Shown piece after piece: positions 8,378 through 16,027 of a stretch of 28,195 nucleotides of DNA. Source of the stretch: JBDTMT01 sp039934135 (GTDB taxonomy: Bacteria > Desulfobacterota > Binatia > HRBIN30 > CADEER01); the NCBI GenBank assembly GCA_039934135.1, contig JBDTMT010000004.1:1-28195 (forward strand). Reading direction: 5' to 3'. Numbering within the stretch: position 1 is the stretch's first letter; each line of letters opens with the position of its first letter. A program made the translations under genes and the position numbers. The notes under the pieces are model-generated. The model was not told the DNA's origin, searched no databases, and was given only the letters and a program-made list of their open reading frames with translations.

Positions 8378-9204
8378 GCGACGCGACCGCTCCGGATCTC
8401 GTCGCCGAGCTCACCCCGGACGACGAGAAGCCCCTGCGCGCCGGCGATTCGGTGTTGTTCATCGATCGCAAGGAGCGCGAGTACCTGCGGACGTTGCGCG
8501 CCGGAAGTCCGGTCCGCCTGCGTGGCGGCACGCTCGATGCCGACGCGCTCATCGGGCGTCCCGAATGCCGCATGGTCACGACCACCAAGAACGAGGACTT
8601 CCTCATGCTGCGCCCGACCTATGCGCAGCTGATTCCCAACCTGCCGCGCCGCGCCCAGGTGATCTACCCCAAGGACATCGGTCCGATTCTGGTCTTTGGC
8701 GACATCGGCCCCGGCATGCGGGTGCTCGAGGCCGGCACCGGGCCCGGCGCCTTGACGATGGCCCTGCTGCGCGCCGTCGGCCCCACCGGCTCGGTCACAT
8801 CCTATGAGCTTCGGCCTGAGTTCATCGAGATGGCGCGCGCCAACATCCAACAGTTCCACGGCGACGCGCCGCAGTGGACCATCGTCCACGCCGACGTGCG
8901 TGAAGGCATCGCCGAGCGCAATCTCGACCGCATCGTGCTCGACTTCGCCGAACCGTGGACGGCGCTCGCGTCGGTTGGCGCCGCGCTGCGGCCGGGCGGC
9001 GTGCTGGTCGTGTATCTGCCGACGGTCATGCAGGTGAAGCAGTTCGCCGACCTCGCCCCGGCCGCCGGCTTTGTCGCGTTGGAGATCAGCGAGACGCTGA
9101 TGCGTCCGTGGCACGCCAAGGGGCTGAGCATTCGGCCCGCTCACCGCATGGTGGCGCATACCGGCTTCCTCACTGTCTGCCGCCGCCTCGCACGCGCAGA
9201 TTGA
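8374..9204 (+). CDS. trmI: tRNA (adenine-N1)-methyltransferase TrmI
   Basis: This is a 276-residue SAM-dependent methyltransferase of the TrmI/Gcd14 family, which makes m1A at position 58 (and 57 in some species) of the tRNA T-loop. The N-terminal domain has RRAQVIYPKDIGPIL, typical of the family. The Rossmann core follows, with SAM motif I LEAGTGPGALT (residues 119-128), the acidic ribose-binding residue in SYELRPEF, and the active-site segment LDFAEPW with D190, equivalent to the LDLxxPW motif of characterised enzymes. The ATG overlaps the ttuA stop by four bases. With ttuB and ttuA the operon would modify neighbouring T-loop nucleotides, which in Thermus jointly stabilise tRNA. Confidence 0.92.
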   Translation: MSDATAPDLVAELTPDDEKPLRAGDSVLFIDRKEREYLRTLRAGSPVRLRGGTLDADALIGRPECRMVTTTKNEDFLMLRPTYAQLIPNLPRRAQVIYPKDIGPILVFGDIGPGMRVLEAGTGPGALTMALLRAVGPTGSVTSYELRPEFIEMARANIQQFHGDAPQWTIVHADVREGIAERNLDRIVLDFAEPWTALASVGAALRPGGVLVVYLPTVMQVKQFADLAPAAGFVALEISETLMRPWHAKGLSIRPAHRMVAHTGFLTVCRRLARAD

Positions 9205-9261
9205 CTGCTCGCGCGCGGCTGTAGTAGCTCCGAAAGGCGTTCGAAAACGGGCGCGCAACGC

Positions 9262-9567
9262 ATGACGAAGGACGCGATCCGTCACAAGGTTTGGACCCGG
9301 GTGACCGCCGCGGGCGTCGTGCGGTTCCCTGGCGCGCACGGCCGCATTCCGAATTTCATCGGCGCCGAACGGGCGGCCAAGCTGCTGACGCAACTCACCA
9401 TCTGGAAGCGCGCCAAGGTCGTGAAGTGCGATCTGGCCGCGCCGCAGATGGCTCTGCGCCGCGCCGCCCTGCGCGACGGGAAGATCGTCTACCTATCGGT
9501 GCCCGGCTTGCGCAGCGAGCGGTGCTTTCTAGAGCTCGATCCGGCGCGACTCAGTGGCCACGCGTGA
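9262..9567 (+). pseudogene. 5-formyltetrahydrofolate cyclo-ligase family protein, N-terminal part (ends at in-frame UGA)
   Basis: These 101 residues match the N-terminal half of the MTHFS/MTHFSD-like cyclo-ligase family, which converts 5-formyl-THF to 5,10-methenyl-THF with ATP. Recognisable segments are RHKVWTRVTAAGVVRFPGA, RIPNFIGAERAAKLL and FLELDPARL. The frame ends at TGA (9565-9567). The same frame reopens at once and carries the rest of the family without any shift in phase. The two pieces together span 245 codons, a normal size. So the gene appears cut by one nonsense codon, perhaps from CGA (Arg). It lies 57 bp behind trmI on the same strand. The half-protein lacks the substrate loop and is unlikely to work alone. 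Family identity is from recognition of the motifs. Confidence 0.7.
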
Positions 9568-9579
9568 CGCGCCGCCAGT

Positions 9580-9999
9580 TTGCGCGGCGCCCTGCGCTAC
9601 GGGCGCCCGGTGGCGCCACACGAGCTGCATCCGATCGATCTCGTGTTGGTCGGCTCCGTGGCCGTATCGCGCCAAGGCGCGCGCGTCGGCCGCGGTAGTG
9701 GCTCCGCCGATCTCGAGTACGCCCTGTTGCGCCGCGCAGGAAAAGTGCGCGAGTACACGCCGATCGTCACCACCGTGCACCCGTTGCAAGTGGTGGATGA
9801 TCGCATCGCCATGCGCGCACACGACATCCCGATCGACTTTCTCATCACCCCGGATCAAGTCGTGGCCGCGCCGAGTCTCTATCCGCGGCCGCGAGGCATT
9901 CTCTGGGATCTGCTCCCCGACGATCGCATTCGCGCCATTCCGGCATTGCGCAAAGGGCGCCGCGAAGGCCGCGGAACACTCACCCCTGGGCAACTCTGA
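9580..9999 (+). pseudogene. 5-formyltetrahydrofolate cyclo-ligase family protein, C-terminal part
   Basis: This is the second half of the gene that starts at 9262, in the same reading frame. It holds the family's conserved C-terminal core: GALRYGRPV, PIDLVLVGSVAVSRQGARVG, the glycine-rich loop GRGSGSADLEYALLR (equivalent to GKGxGYxDLEYA), TPIVTTVHPLQVVDD and IPIDFLITPD. A TTG at 9580 could restart translation, but no ribosome binding site precedes it, and the product would lack the N-terminal domain. The options are a true nonsense mutation, a sequencing or assembly error, UGA read-through, or two separately made halves. The conserved motifs downstream of the stop show no sign of decay, so any inactivation is recent or apparent only. 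Confidence 0.7.
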
Positions 10000-10091
10000 G
10001 GTCGACTCGGCGGCGCATCGGTCCGCCGGTTGCCTCGCCCCCCAGCGTCGGTTAGACGACGGGATCTCCACTTTCGACTGAGAGGGCTCAC

Positions 10092-10526
10092 ATGGCGGAC
10101 AAGGTTAAAAATGACGGCAGCGCCCTCAAAGCGCTCATCGGCTGGGGGGCCCTCACCCTGTTCGTCGTGGGTTTCGCGTGGGTAGTCATCTCCCAGCTTC
10201 AGGATACGGAAGAGTGGTCGAGCCGCGGCAAGGAAGCCGTCGACTTGGTCCGTGGCTTCAAGCCGGATGGTCAGCCGGATACGCTCGAGGATCTGCTCAA
10301 AGGCTACTCGCTCAAAGCCAAAGAGAAGGGCAGCTACGTCGGCGAGTTCAGTTGGAATTCGACCCAGAAGGACGGCCCGGAGTACGAGGTCAGTTTGCTG
10401 TGGAAGGAAGGCAACAACCACCGCACGGCGCTGTGGCGCGTCGACCTGGAACAACAAGCCGTGCGGCCGCAAGGCGACGCGGCCAGTCTGCCGCAACGTG
10501 CGCGCGACGGGACGGTCGGCGGCTGA
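10092..10526 (+). CDS. Hypothetical single-pass membrane protein
   Basis: This is a 144-residue protein that I do not recognise. A short charged N-terminus (MADKVKND) precedes one transmembrane helix at about residues 13-33 (ALIGWGALTLFVVGFAWVVI). The remaining ~110 residues are hydrophilic, with several Trp and Tyr residues (GEFSWNSTQ, YEVSLLWKEG, ALWRVDL) that look like beta strands of a small extracytoplasmic domain. No signal cleavage site is obvious, so it is probably anchored with the C-terminus outside the cytoplasm. The ATG is preceded by a moderate purine stretch (GAGAGGG) ten bases upstream. It stands alone between the cyclo-ligase gene and a convergent minus-strand gene. Function unknown. 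Confidence 0.7.
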   Translation: MADKVKNDGSALKALIGWGALTLFVVGFAWVVISQLQDTEEWSSRGKEAVDLVRGFKPDGQPDTLEDLLKGYSLKAKEKGSYVGEFSWNSTQKDGPEYEVSLLWKEGNNHRTALWRVDLEQQAVRPQGDAASLPQRARDGTVGG

Positions 10527-10547
10527 CCAGCGCCGCGATGGCGGTCG

Positions 10548-11210
10548 TCAGCCGGCGCGATGCTGAAAAGACGCGATCCGGCGCCGCAGATTGATGGCGC
10601 GCCCGGCGAATTCGTCGACCAGAGTCTCGGGGCACGCGTAAATGAACGCGCGGGTCGCGAGAACGATCAGGACGATGTCTTCGATGCGGCCGTGGAAAAA
10701 CCTGCGATCGGGGATCAGATCGTTGCGTACCACACCGTAGATCAGGGCCGCCACGAGCATCAGCTTGGGACCCAGATTGACCCCCCGCGAGAATAGCAAC
10801 CGGCCGTATACATACAGCATCATAGGTACGTAGGTCGTCACCGTGCGCCAGCCATTTAGGCGCCACGCATTCAACAAGCCCGTGTCCGCCAAAGCGGCGA
10901 TGATCGCCACGATCAGGCTGAACACGCCGCGCTTGAACCAGCCGCCCCACCAAGCGGTCGCGCGGCCGAACATCCAATTGAGGGTTCGCCAGTAGCGGCG
11001 CACCTCGCGCAGCATGCCCTTGGTGGCACCGCCGATCTGCTGGTCGAAGGCTTCGTCGTCCAACAGCAATTGCATCGGAAGCTGCAGGCGCTCGACCGAA
11101 GGCCCGAGGTCGATGGCAAGCGACGGCGTCGGCGACAAGGTGTTCAGACAGCCAACAGCGATGGCCAGCGCCGTCGCAGCGAGTCCGTGGCGAGCCCCGA
11201 GCAGACCCAT
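10548..11210 (-). CDS. DUF1232 (YkvA-like) membrane protein
   Basis: This protein has about 220 residues. It begins with a signal-peptide-like or membrane segment (GLAATALAIAVGCLNTLSPT), then an Asp/Glu-rich stretch, an aromatic amphipathic region (RRYWRTLNWMFGRATAWWGG) and three or four hydrophobic segments. The segment PKLMLVAALIYGVVRNDLIP with DRRFFHGRIEDIVLIVLATR fits the DUF1232/YkvA pattern (SPiDLIPD, then G-x-x-DD), with Arg-Asn in place of Pro-Ile. The role of DUF1232 is unknown. I prefer the ATG at 11210, because it places the hydrophobic segment at the N-terminus; a TTG at 11246 would add 12 residues. It is convergent with the preceding hypothetical gene. Confidence 0.65.
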   Translation of the reverse strand: MGLLGARHGLAATALAIAVGCLNTLSPTPSLAIDLGPSVERLQLPMQLLLDDEAFDQQIGGATKGMLREVRRYWRTLNWMFGRATAWWGGWFKRGVFSLIVAIIAALADTGLLNAWRLNGWRTVTTYVPMMLYVYGRLLFSRGVNLGPKLMLVAALIYGVVRNDLIPDRRFFHGRIEDIVLIVLATRAFIYACPETLVDEFAGRAINLRRRIASFQHRAG

Positions 11211-11433
11211 GTCGGGACCATGCCTAAGAACGCCGCGCGAAGTCAATCAAGCACGGTCCAGCGACGCGGAATGGCGGCGGACGCTATGCGCTCGTGGCGG
11301 ATGGCACCTCAGTGACGGCGAGATGCCGTGCAAAGTGCCGGACGACAGCAGAAACCTTGTGGCATATCGCTTGCTCACTCAACGAGCTGGTCGCCACAGC
11401 AAATCTAGCGCGACGGTTGGAGGCTTGGAGGTC

Positions 11434-11679
11434 ATGGACGACAACATGAGCGATTTCATCCGCCACCTGCGCAGGCAGCTCGGTATGACACAGGAAGAGT
11501 TCGCGCACTCGCTAGGCATCACGGTGGGAACCGTGAACCGCTGGGAGAACGGCCGCTTCCGGCCCAGCAAGCTGGCGAAGGCAACCATTCTCGAGTTCGC
11601 GCGCCGTCACGGAGTGGCTGTGCATACAGAGTCGGATGGAAGATCAATGCCGAGCGATGCCGACGAGCCGATCCACTAG
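11434..11679 (+). CDS. Small XRE-type helix-turn-helix regulator
   Basis: This 81-residue protein is almost entirely one HTH domain of the XRE/Cro family (about residues 6-57): FIRHLRRQLGMTQEEFAHSL, then GITVGTVNRWENGRFRPSK, with the recognition helix around TVNRWE. A polar 20-residue tail follows. Such proteins act as DNA-binding repressors or toxin-antitoxin antitoxins, but no toxin-like gene lies beside it. The longer open frame upstream to 11014 overlaps the divergent DUF1232 gene and is unlikely. ATG 11434 has GGAGG ten bases upstream, and an alternative ATG lies at 11446. It is divergent from the gene ending at 10548 and convergent with the large secreted protein that follows. Confidence 0.75.
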   Translation: MDDNMSDFIRHLRRQLGMTQEEFAHSLGITVGTVNRWENGRFRPSKLAKATILEFARRHGVAVHTESDGRSMPSDADEPIH

Positions 11680-11691
11680 TCCTCTATGAGA

Positions 11692-11717
11692 GACGGCGCA
11701 GGGTGATCCCCGCCGTC
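11692..11717. terminator. Possible bidirectional hairpin between convergent genes
   Basis: GACGGCG (11692-11698) pairs with CGCCGTC (11711-11717), and an inner GGG/CCC pair extends the stem around a TGAT loop. It lies exactly between the convergent stops of the HTH gene and the large secreted-protein gene. Neither side has a U-tract, so intrinsic termination is not certain. Confidence 0.3.
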
Positions 11718-14145
11718 ACTCGAGCACTCGGATGGCGATGCTTTTCGCCAAGCCGGGCTGCCCGAGCACGTCGCGTACCCGCGCGGTGACGATGGTGTCA
11801 CCAGCCGGGAATGCGAGTTCGCTGCCGACCCCGGGACTGGTGCAGAACTGTATCGTCGACTGGGCGGTGAACACGTAATTGACGAATCCATCGCGCGTGC
11901 ATGCCTGCGCGGTGGTGGTCCGCGCGTCAAACCGGCAGGCCAAGTCATTGATCGCGTTGCTCGCTGCTTGCGTGCCGCCAAATGCGGGTGGGACAACGGC
12001 GGGTACGCCGCCCACCGGCAGCGGACTGGGCCCATCGTCGCAGACAGCCGCGCTGCCATTGCCCAGCGGCCTCGAAACCACGATCTGCAAGTCTGGAAGC
12101 ACGTTCGGATTCGCCTCGTCGGAGGCGAACGTCACTGAGCCGACGGGCCGTCCGCTGATTCCAGGCTTCGCCTCGATGTAGATGATGAATCCACTCGGGG
12201 GTCGGACGAACGTCGGATAGCCGTCGTCCTGCGGGCCGATCGAGGCAATCGGTTGCCCATCGGCACGCGCCACGCCGAAGGCGGTGATCTCGCCGCCGAT
12301 CGTGCGGGGCGTGAACGATGGCGTCGGCGATCCGGTCGCCGTGCGTGTTGGCGTGCGCGTCACACTGAACGTCGCTGTGACGGTCGCCGTACGGGTCGGG
12401 GTCACGCTGCGGGTCGGCGTTGCCGTGCGGGTTCCAGTTGTCGTTCGCGTCGGCGAAACCGTCGGGATTGCGGTCGCTGTCGGTAGCAACGTTGGTGTTC
12501 GCGTCGCACTTGGGGTGACGGTCCCGGTACGAGTCGATAACGGACCGGCGGTTGGCGTCCGCGTCGCCGTATTGGCCGGCGCCGTCGTAGCGGTGCCGGT
12601 GGGCGTGGACGTGCGCGTATTGGTCGGCACTCCCGTCGCTGTGCCGGTGGGGACAGAGCTGGTTGTCGGCGACGCCGTACGAGTGCGCGTCAGGGTCGCT
12701 GTGCGTGAGGAACTGCGCGTCGGCGAGTTGGCGGGAGAGCCCGTCGGCACCTGAGTAGCGGTGGGGGAAGCACTGGGCTGCATCGTTGGCGAGGCGGTCG
12801 CACTGCGCGCGGCGGTGACGCTATGCGTCGCGCTTGCGGTCCGAGTCGGACTGGCGGTGCGGGAGGACGTCGCACTGGGGGAGGCGGTTCGCGTCGCAGT
12901 TCCCACACGCGTTGCCGACGCGACCGCCGTCGTCGTCTCCGTACGCGTAGCGGTCGCGACCTGCGTCGTCGACGCTATACCCGTCGCTGTCCTTGTTCGC
13001 GTCGACGTCGCCGCACGAGTTGCCGACGCTGTCCTGATCGCCGTCACGGTTCGCGTCGCGGTCACGGCTCGCGTCGCCGTCGCGGTTCGCGTCGCCGTCG
13101 CGGTTCGCGTCGCGGTCACAGCTCGCGCCGCCGTCGCGGTTCGCGTCGCGGTCACGGCGCGTGTCCCGGTAATCGTACGCGTCGGGCTTTCGGTGGGTGG
13201 CAGGCTCGCCGTCCGCGTCGGACTCGCTGTGCGGCTCAACGAGGGCGCTGCGGTAGCCGTACCACCGGCTGTGGTACGCGTGGGCGTCCCACTTCGAGTG
13301 GCCGTCAAACTCCGTGACGGCGATGCCGTCTGTGTCGCTGCTCCTGTCGTCGGCATCACTATCCGCGTCGCCGTCTTGGTCCCCGTCATCGTCGGCAGCG
13401 CCGTAGTCGACCGCGTCGGCGTCGTAGTCCGCGTCGCCGTTTGGCTCACCATCTCCGTAGCGCTCGGTGTCGGCTGCGCACTCGCCGTCGACGTCACACC
13501 TGCGTCAGGCGTTTCCGTCGCCTCCACGTTCGCGGTACCGGTCGGGGTCGGACTCTCCGCCAACGCCGTCGCGGTTCCGCTCATGGCCAACGACGCTGTC
13601 GCCGTCAGGGATGCTGTCGGCGTAGCCGTCGCCGTCTGGCCCAGCGCACTCGATGGCGACGCACTGGCCGCCGGCGCAGCAGTTGCGGTTTCCGGAGCGC
13701 TCGTCTCTGTAACGCGAACCGCGCTCCGGGTCTCCGTTGCGCTCGCCGACGGACTCACGTTCGCCGTGCCCTGGACTGTTGCCACGACAGTAGCTGAAGG
13801 GCTCGCTAGAATCCCGGTCGCGACGGCTGTGGCTGTCGCCAGCGCCGTCTTAGTCGGCGTGGCCCCGTCCTCCTGCTTCTCCAGGAGCGCCCCGGTGAGG
13901 TCCGCGGCACTGACACGACCGTCGCCGTTGAGATCGCACCCGGACCCTCCAAACAGCCCGTTGACGACTGCCGACACCCTCTCAGCCGGGTCCCTCTCGC
14001 GACACGCGCCCAGCCCGGCGCACGGCATTGCTTGGAAGACTAGCACGCCTCCCGAGAGCAACACCGCCCACACATTAGAAACGCGCGCTGTCCGTTCCCC
14101 AAGCCATAGCCGAGGCAGATGCCGTTTTCGGAGAAGTCGCCGCAA
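11716..14145 (-). CDS. Secreted dockerin-like / Thr-rich linker protein A with conserved C-terminal domain
   Basis: This is a large (about 809-residue) exported protein with three regions. The N-terminus has a hydrophobic export segment (VWAVLLSGGVLVFQAMPCAG) and one dockerin-type EF-hand loop, DLNGDGRVSAAD (D71, N73, D75, D82). Residues ~95-613 are a low-complexity linker made of Thr-Arg-Thr, Thr-Ala and Thr-Pro units, as in TATRTATATRAVTATRT. The last ~196 residues form a folded domain with Cys residues in AVCDDGPSPLPVGG, DLACRFDA, QACTRDGF and IQFCTSP, ending in a strand-rich AKSIAIRVLE. The same three-part design and a homologous C-terminal domain occur in the protein at 20251-22770. The start is uncertain: TTG 14145 has no clear ribosome binding site, and a GTG about 24 codons later is possible. 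I infer a surface or extracellular role; the function is unknown. Confidence 0.75.
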   Translation of the reverse strand: MRRLLRKRHLPRLWLGERTARVSNVWAVLLSGGVLVFQAMPCAGLGACRERDPAERVSAVVNGLFGGSGCDLNGDGRVSAADLTGALLEKQEDGATPTKTALATATAVATGILASPSATVVATVQGTANVSPSASATETRSAVRVTETSAPETATAAPAASASPSSALGQTATATPTASLTATASLAMSGTATALAESPTPTGTANVEATETPDAGVTSTASAQPTPSATEMVSQTATRTTTPTRSTTALPTMTGTKTATRIVMPTTGAATQTASPSRSLTATRSGTPTRTTAGGTATAAPSLSRTASPTRTASLPPTESPTRTITGTRAVTATRTATAARAVTATRTATATRTATATRAVTATRTVTAIRTASATRAATSTRTRTATGIASTTQVATATRTETTTAVASATRVGTATRTASPSATSSRTASPTRTASATHSVTAARSATASPTMQPSASPTATQVPTGSPANSPTRSSSRTATLTRTRTASPTTSSVPTGTATGVPTNTRTSTPTGTATTAPANTATRTPTAGPLSTRTGTVTPSATRTPTLLPTATAIPTVSPTRTTTGTRTATPTRSVTPTRTATVTATFSVTRTPTRTATGSPTPSFTPRTIGGEITAFGVARADGQPIASIGPQDDGYPTFVRPPSGFIIYIEAKPGISGRPVGSVTFASDEANPNVLPDLQIVVSRPLGNGSAAVCDDGPSPLPVGGVPAVVPPAFGGTQAASNAINDLACRFDARTTTAQACTRDGFVNYVFTAQSTIQFCTSPGVGSELAFPAGDTIVTARVRDVLGQPGLAKSIAIRVLE
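13043..13168. repeat. Seven 18-bp tandem repeats in the Thr-rich linker
   Basis: Seven consecutive 18-bp units, consensus GTCRCGGTTCGCGTCGCS on plus, run without a gap. On minus each encodes six residues of the T-A-T-R-T/A-V/A type. Being in frame and a multiple of three, units can be gained or lost without breaking the gene, so linker length may vary between strains. Confidence 0.8.
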
Positions 14146-14193
14146 GCTACTGCACTACTTGCCACGCCAGACCCTGGCTGCACACGCGCTTCC

Positions 14194-14580
14194 TCAGCTC
14201 GTGCGGTTGAGCAGCCGCTCCATCTTCGTACGCACCACACTCAGGTCCACGATCGGCTTCGCGAGATAGTCGTCACATCCGGCCGCCAATGCCTTCTGCT
14301 CGTCGCCGGCCATCGCCTGCGCCGTCAGCGCGATGATCGGGATCCCCTTACCGAACTCCAATTGCCGGATCTTCTTCGTCGCCTCCCACCCGTCCATCAC
14401 CGGCATCTTCAGATCCATAAAAATAAGATCCGGCGGCGGCGGTGTCTGCACAATCGTCAACGCTTCTTCGCCGTTACTCGCCTCGACGATCTCGAACTCG
14501 CCAATCCTCTTCAGTCGGTACACGAGGATGCGCCGATTATCCAAGTTGTCCTCGACCACCAGGATCCGCTTCGCTGCCAT
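14194..14580 (-). CDS. Stand-alone CheY-like receiver domain response regulator
   Basis: This is a 128-residue single receiver domain with no output domain. The acidic pair (E10, D11 in VVEDNLDNRR), phosphoacceptor D56 in LIFMDLKMPVMDGWEATKKI, T86 in IIALTAQAM and K108 in DDYLAKPI are all present, so it should be phosphorylated and switch normally. The closest style is the DivK/CheY-like receivers that act by binding partner proteins. No histidine kinase is in the window. It lies downstream of a strong terminator, so it is expressed separately from the four secreted paralogs, but is only 48 bp upstream of the large secreted protein gene and may be cotranscribed with it. A GAGG ribosome binding site precedes the ATG. 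Confidence 0.92.
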   Translation of the reverse strand: MAAKRILVVEDNLDNRRILVYRLKRIGEFEIVEASNGEEALTIVQTPPPPDLIFMDLKMPVMDGWEATKKIRQLEFGKGIPIIALTAQAMAGDEQKALAAGCDDYLAKPIVDLSVVRTKMERLLNRTS

Positions 14581-14634
14581 CGCTTGCCTCGCATCGACCC
14601 GATACCATCGCCGGGCCTACTGGTGCGTACCGCC

Positions 14635-14669
14635 AAAAAAAAGGCCGGAGTGGAAACCACTCCGGCCTT
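14635..14669 (-). terminator. Strong intrinsic terminator of the four-paralog operon
   Basis: Read on minus: a perfect 13-bp stem (AAGGCCGGAGTGG with its complement, TTT loop) runs directly into a tract of eight T residues, two of them within the stem. It lies 27 bp past the stop of the last paralog gene (14697) and upstream of the receiver-domain gene. It is the clearest intrinsic terminator in the window. Confidence 0.93.
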
Positions 14670-14696
14670 GCGATCAGCTCTCGCCGGTGCGTGTTG

Positions 14697-15965
14697 TCAC
14701 GGCACCTGCGGTCCGGCCGGGAACTCCGTCCGGAACACCGCATCGCCGCCCTCACGGAATCCGACATGCTGCAGGTTAGAGGCTGTCTTCGCAACAACCG
14801 GACTACCGATGCTCGCACTGTAGCTCTCACAGGCTACACCGGTCAGCCCGTAGCCCAACTCGCCTTGCGGCCCCTGGATCCCGCGGATCCTCGTCTGCCC
14901 GGTTAGCGTGCCCTGCACTCCAAACCAGAACACCGAGAACACATCACCCGCAGCACCCGGTGGTGTGTCGATGTCAACCAACCGCGTCGCCTGGTAGCAC
15001 TGCACCCGCGTATTCGTGGACAGGCGCTGCTCGAATTCGTTGTATACCAGCATATTCGCCGTCACCGACAGATTCGCCTGTTCCGAAGGTTCACCCAAAT
15101 TCTCGCTACACGGTACCAGCGTCAAATCCGTGCTGACTACACCGCCAAGCTCCGTGGGTGCACCATCAAAGAAGTGCTCCAGATGCAGGACGCTCGGACA
15201 CGGAGCGTAGGTACCCGCACAGCTCGCCGTCGACCCCAGCGGCAGACCGCCAAGGCAGATCGGATCGTCGGGCGCTTCCGTTCCAGCGCTGAGCGCCTCG
15301 AAGCCAACACCATTATACGCGGCGGCGGTCGTCGACGTTCCGCCACCTACGGTTGTTGAGACAATGGTCGCCTCAATCTTCAGATCGTTCTGCACGACAG
15401 GAATATCATTCTCGTCGACCTGGAGACACTTCAGCTCACCCTGAAACGGATCCTCTGGCACCGGCCGAACAGCGCCGCCCGCTGTACCGATACAGCCCGG
15501 ACCGGGAAAAATTGGATCGCACGGAACCGGGTTCAGGCCCGAGGAAGCCAGGAAGCCAATCGGCTGACCGGGCGTCAACATAACCTGAAAATCGAGGACT
15601 GCCCATCCTTGAACACACTGCAAGCCTGGAGAGCAATCCGCCGCCGTCGTGCAGATCGCCCCCGTATCGGTCCCGCAGTGCTTGTTCGCATTCACCCACC
15701 AACAATCAACCGTGATCTCTTCCGCCTGGTTGACGTTGGTTATCTGGATGATCGTATCGATCGCAGTACCGCCTGGATTCGCCACCGCGGGATCACCCCC
15801 CGTTGTGTGAACCACCACCTTCGGCAGCACGACGTAACCGGCGGGCGTATCCGACGACGACACTTGCGCCGACACACCAGCTGCCGATCCGAGCAGGATC
15901 AGTGATGCCGCCAGAATCGCCGTCGACAATCGCGTGGCGCTCCCCTTGGCATTGTCCGTACGCAT
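14697..15965 (-). CDS. Secreted NEFEQ-family protein, paralog 1 (last gene of operon)
   Basis: This is a 422-residue exported protein of a family I do not recognise; four tandem copies occur here. A 34-residue Sec signal peptide (core STAILAASLILLGSAAGVSA) ends before QVSSSD. Motifs shared with the neighbours, in order: VVLPKVVV, DTIIQITN followed by a Cys (VDCWWVNANKHC), a Cys-rich insert (CTTAADCSPGLQC), LDFQVMLTPGQP, DPFQGELKCLQVD, YNGVGFEAL, YAPCPSVLHLEHFFDGA, STDLTLVPC, LVYNEFEQRLST and GQTRIRGI. The mature part looks beta-rich. ATG 15965 has AAAGGAG seven bases upstream; an upstream ATG at 16031 in the same frame has no such site and overlaps the previous gene. The operon terminator follows directly. 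Function unknown; I infer a periplasmic, surface or extracellular location. Confidence 0.85.
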   Translation of the reverse strand: MRTDNAKGSATRLSTAILAASLILLGSAAGVSAQVSSSDTPAGYVVLPKVVVHTTGGDPAVANPGGTAIDTIIQITNVNQAEEITVDCWWVNANKHCGTDTGAICTTAADCSPGLQCVQGWAVLDFQVMLTPGQPIGFLASSGLNPVPCDPIFPGPGCIGTAGGAVRPVPEDPFQGELKCLQVDENDIPVVQNDLKIEATIVSTTVGGGTSTTAAAYNGVGFEALSAGTEAPDDPICLGGLPLGSTASCAGTYAPCPSVLHLEHFFDGAPTELGGVVSTDLTLVPCSENLGEPSEQANLSVTANMLVYNEFEQRLSTNTRVQCYQATRLVDIDTPPGAAGDVFSVFWFGVQGTLTGQTRIRGIQGPQGELGYGLTGVACESYSASIGSPVVAKTASNLQHVGFREGGDAVFRTEFPAGPQVP

Positions 15966-16027
15966 CTCGTGACTCCTTTCCCTGCCTGCGTGCTTCATCT
16001 CTTCACCCACCGTCGTCCCCACCCAGC

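Noticed and set aside
8140..9393. 417-codon open frame on minus opposite ttuA/trmI
   Set aside because: It overlaps two strongly supported genes and has no recognisable domain.
9565..9567. Selenocysteine codon
   Set aside because: The residue replaced is not a Cys or redox site in the family, and I see no convincing SECIS-like hairpin just after it; nonsense, error or read-through is simpler.
13043..13168. CRISPR array
   Set aside because: The 18-bp units are contiguous with no spacers and lie in frame inside a coding sequence.
12761..14269. 502-codon Val/Arg/Ala-rich open frame on plus
   Set aside because: It is the complement of the Thr-rich linker; the Val-Arg-Val-Ala pattern is what reversed Thr-Arg-Thr codons produce.
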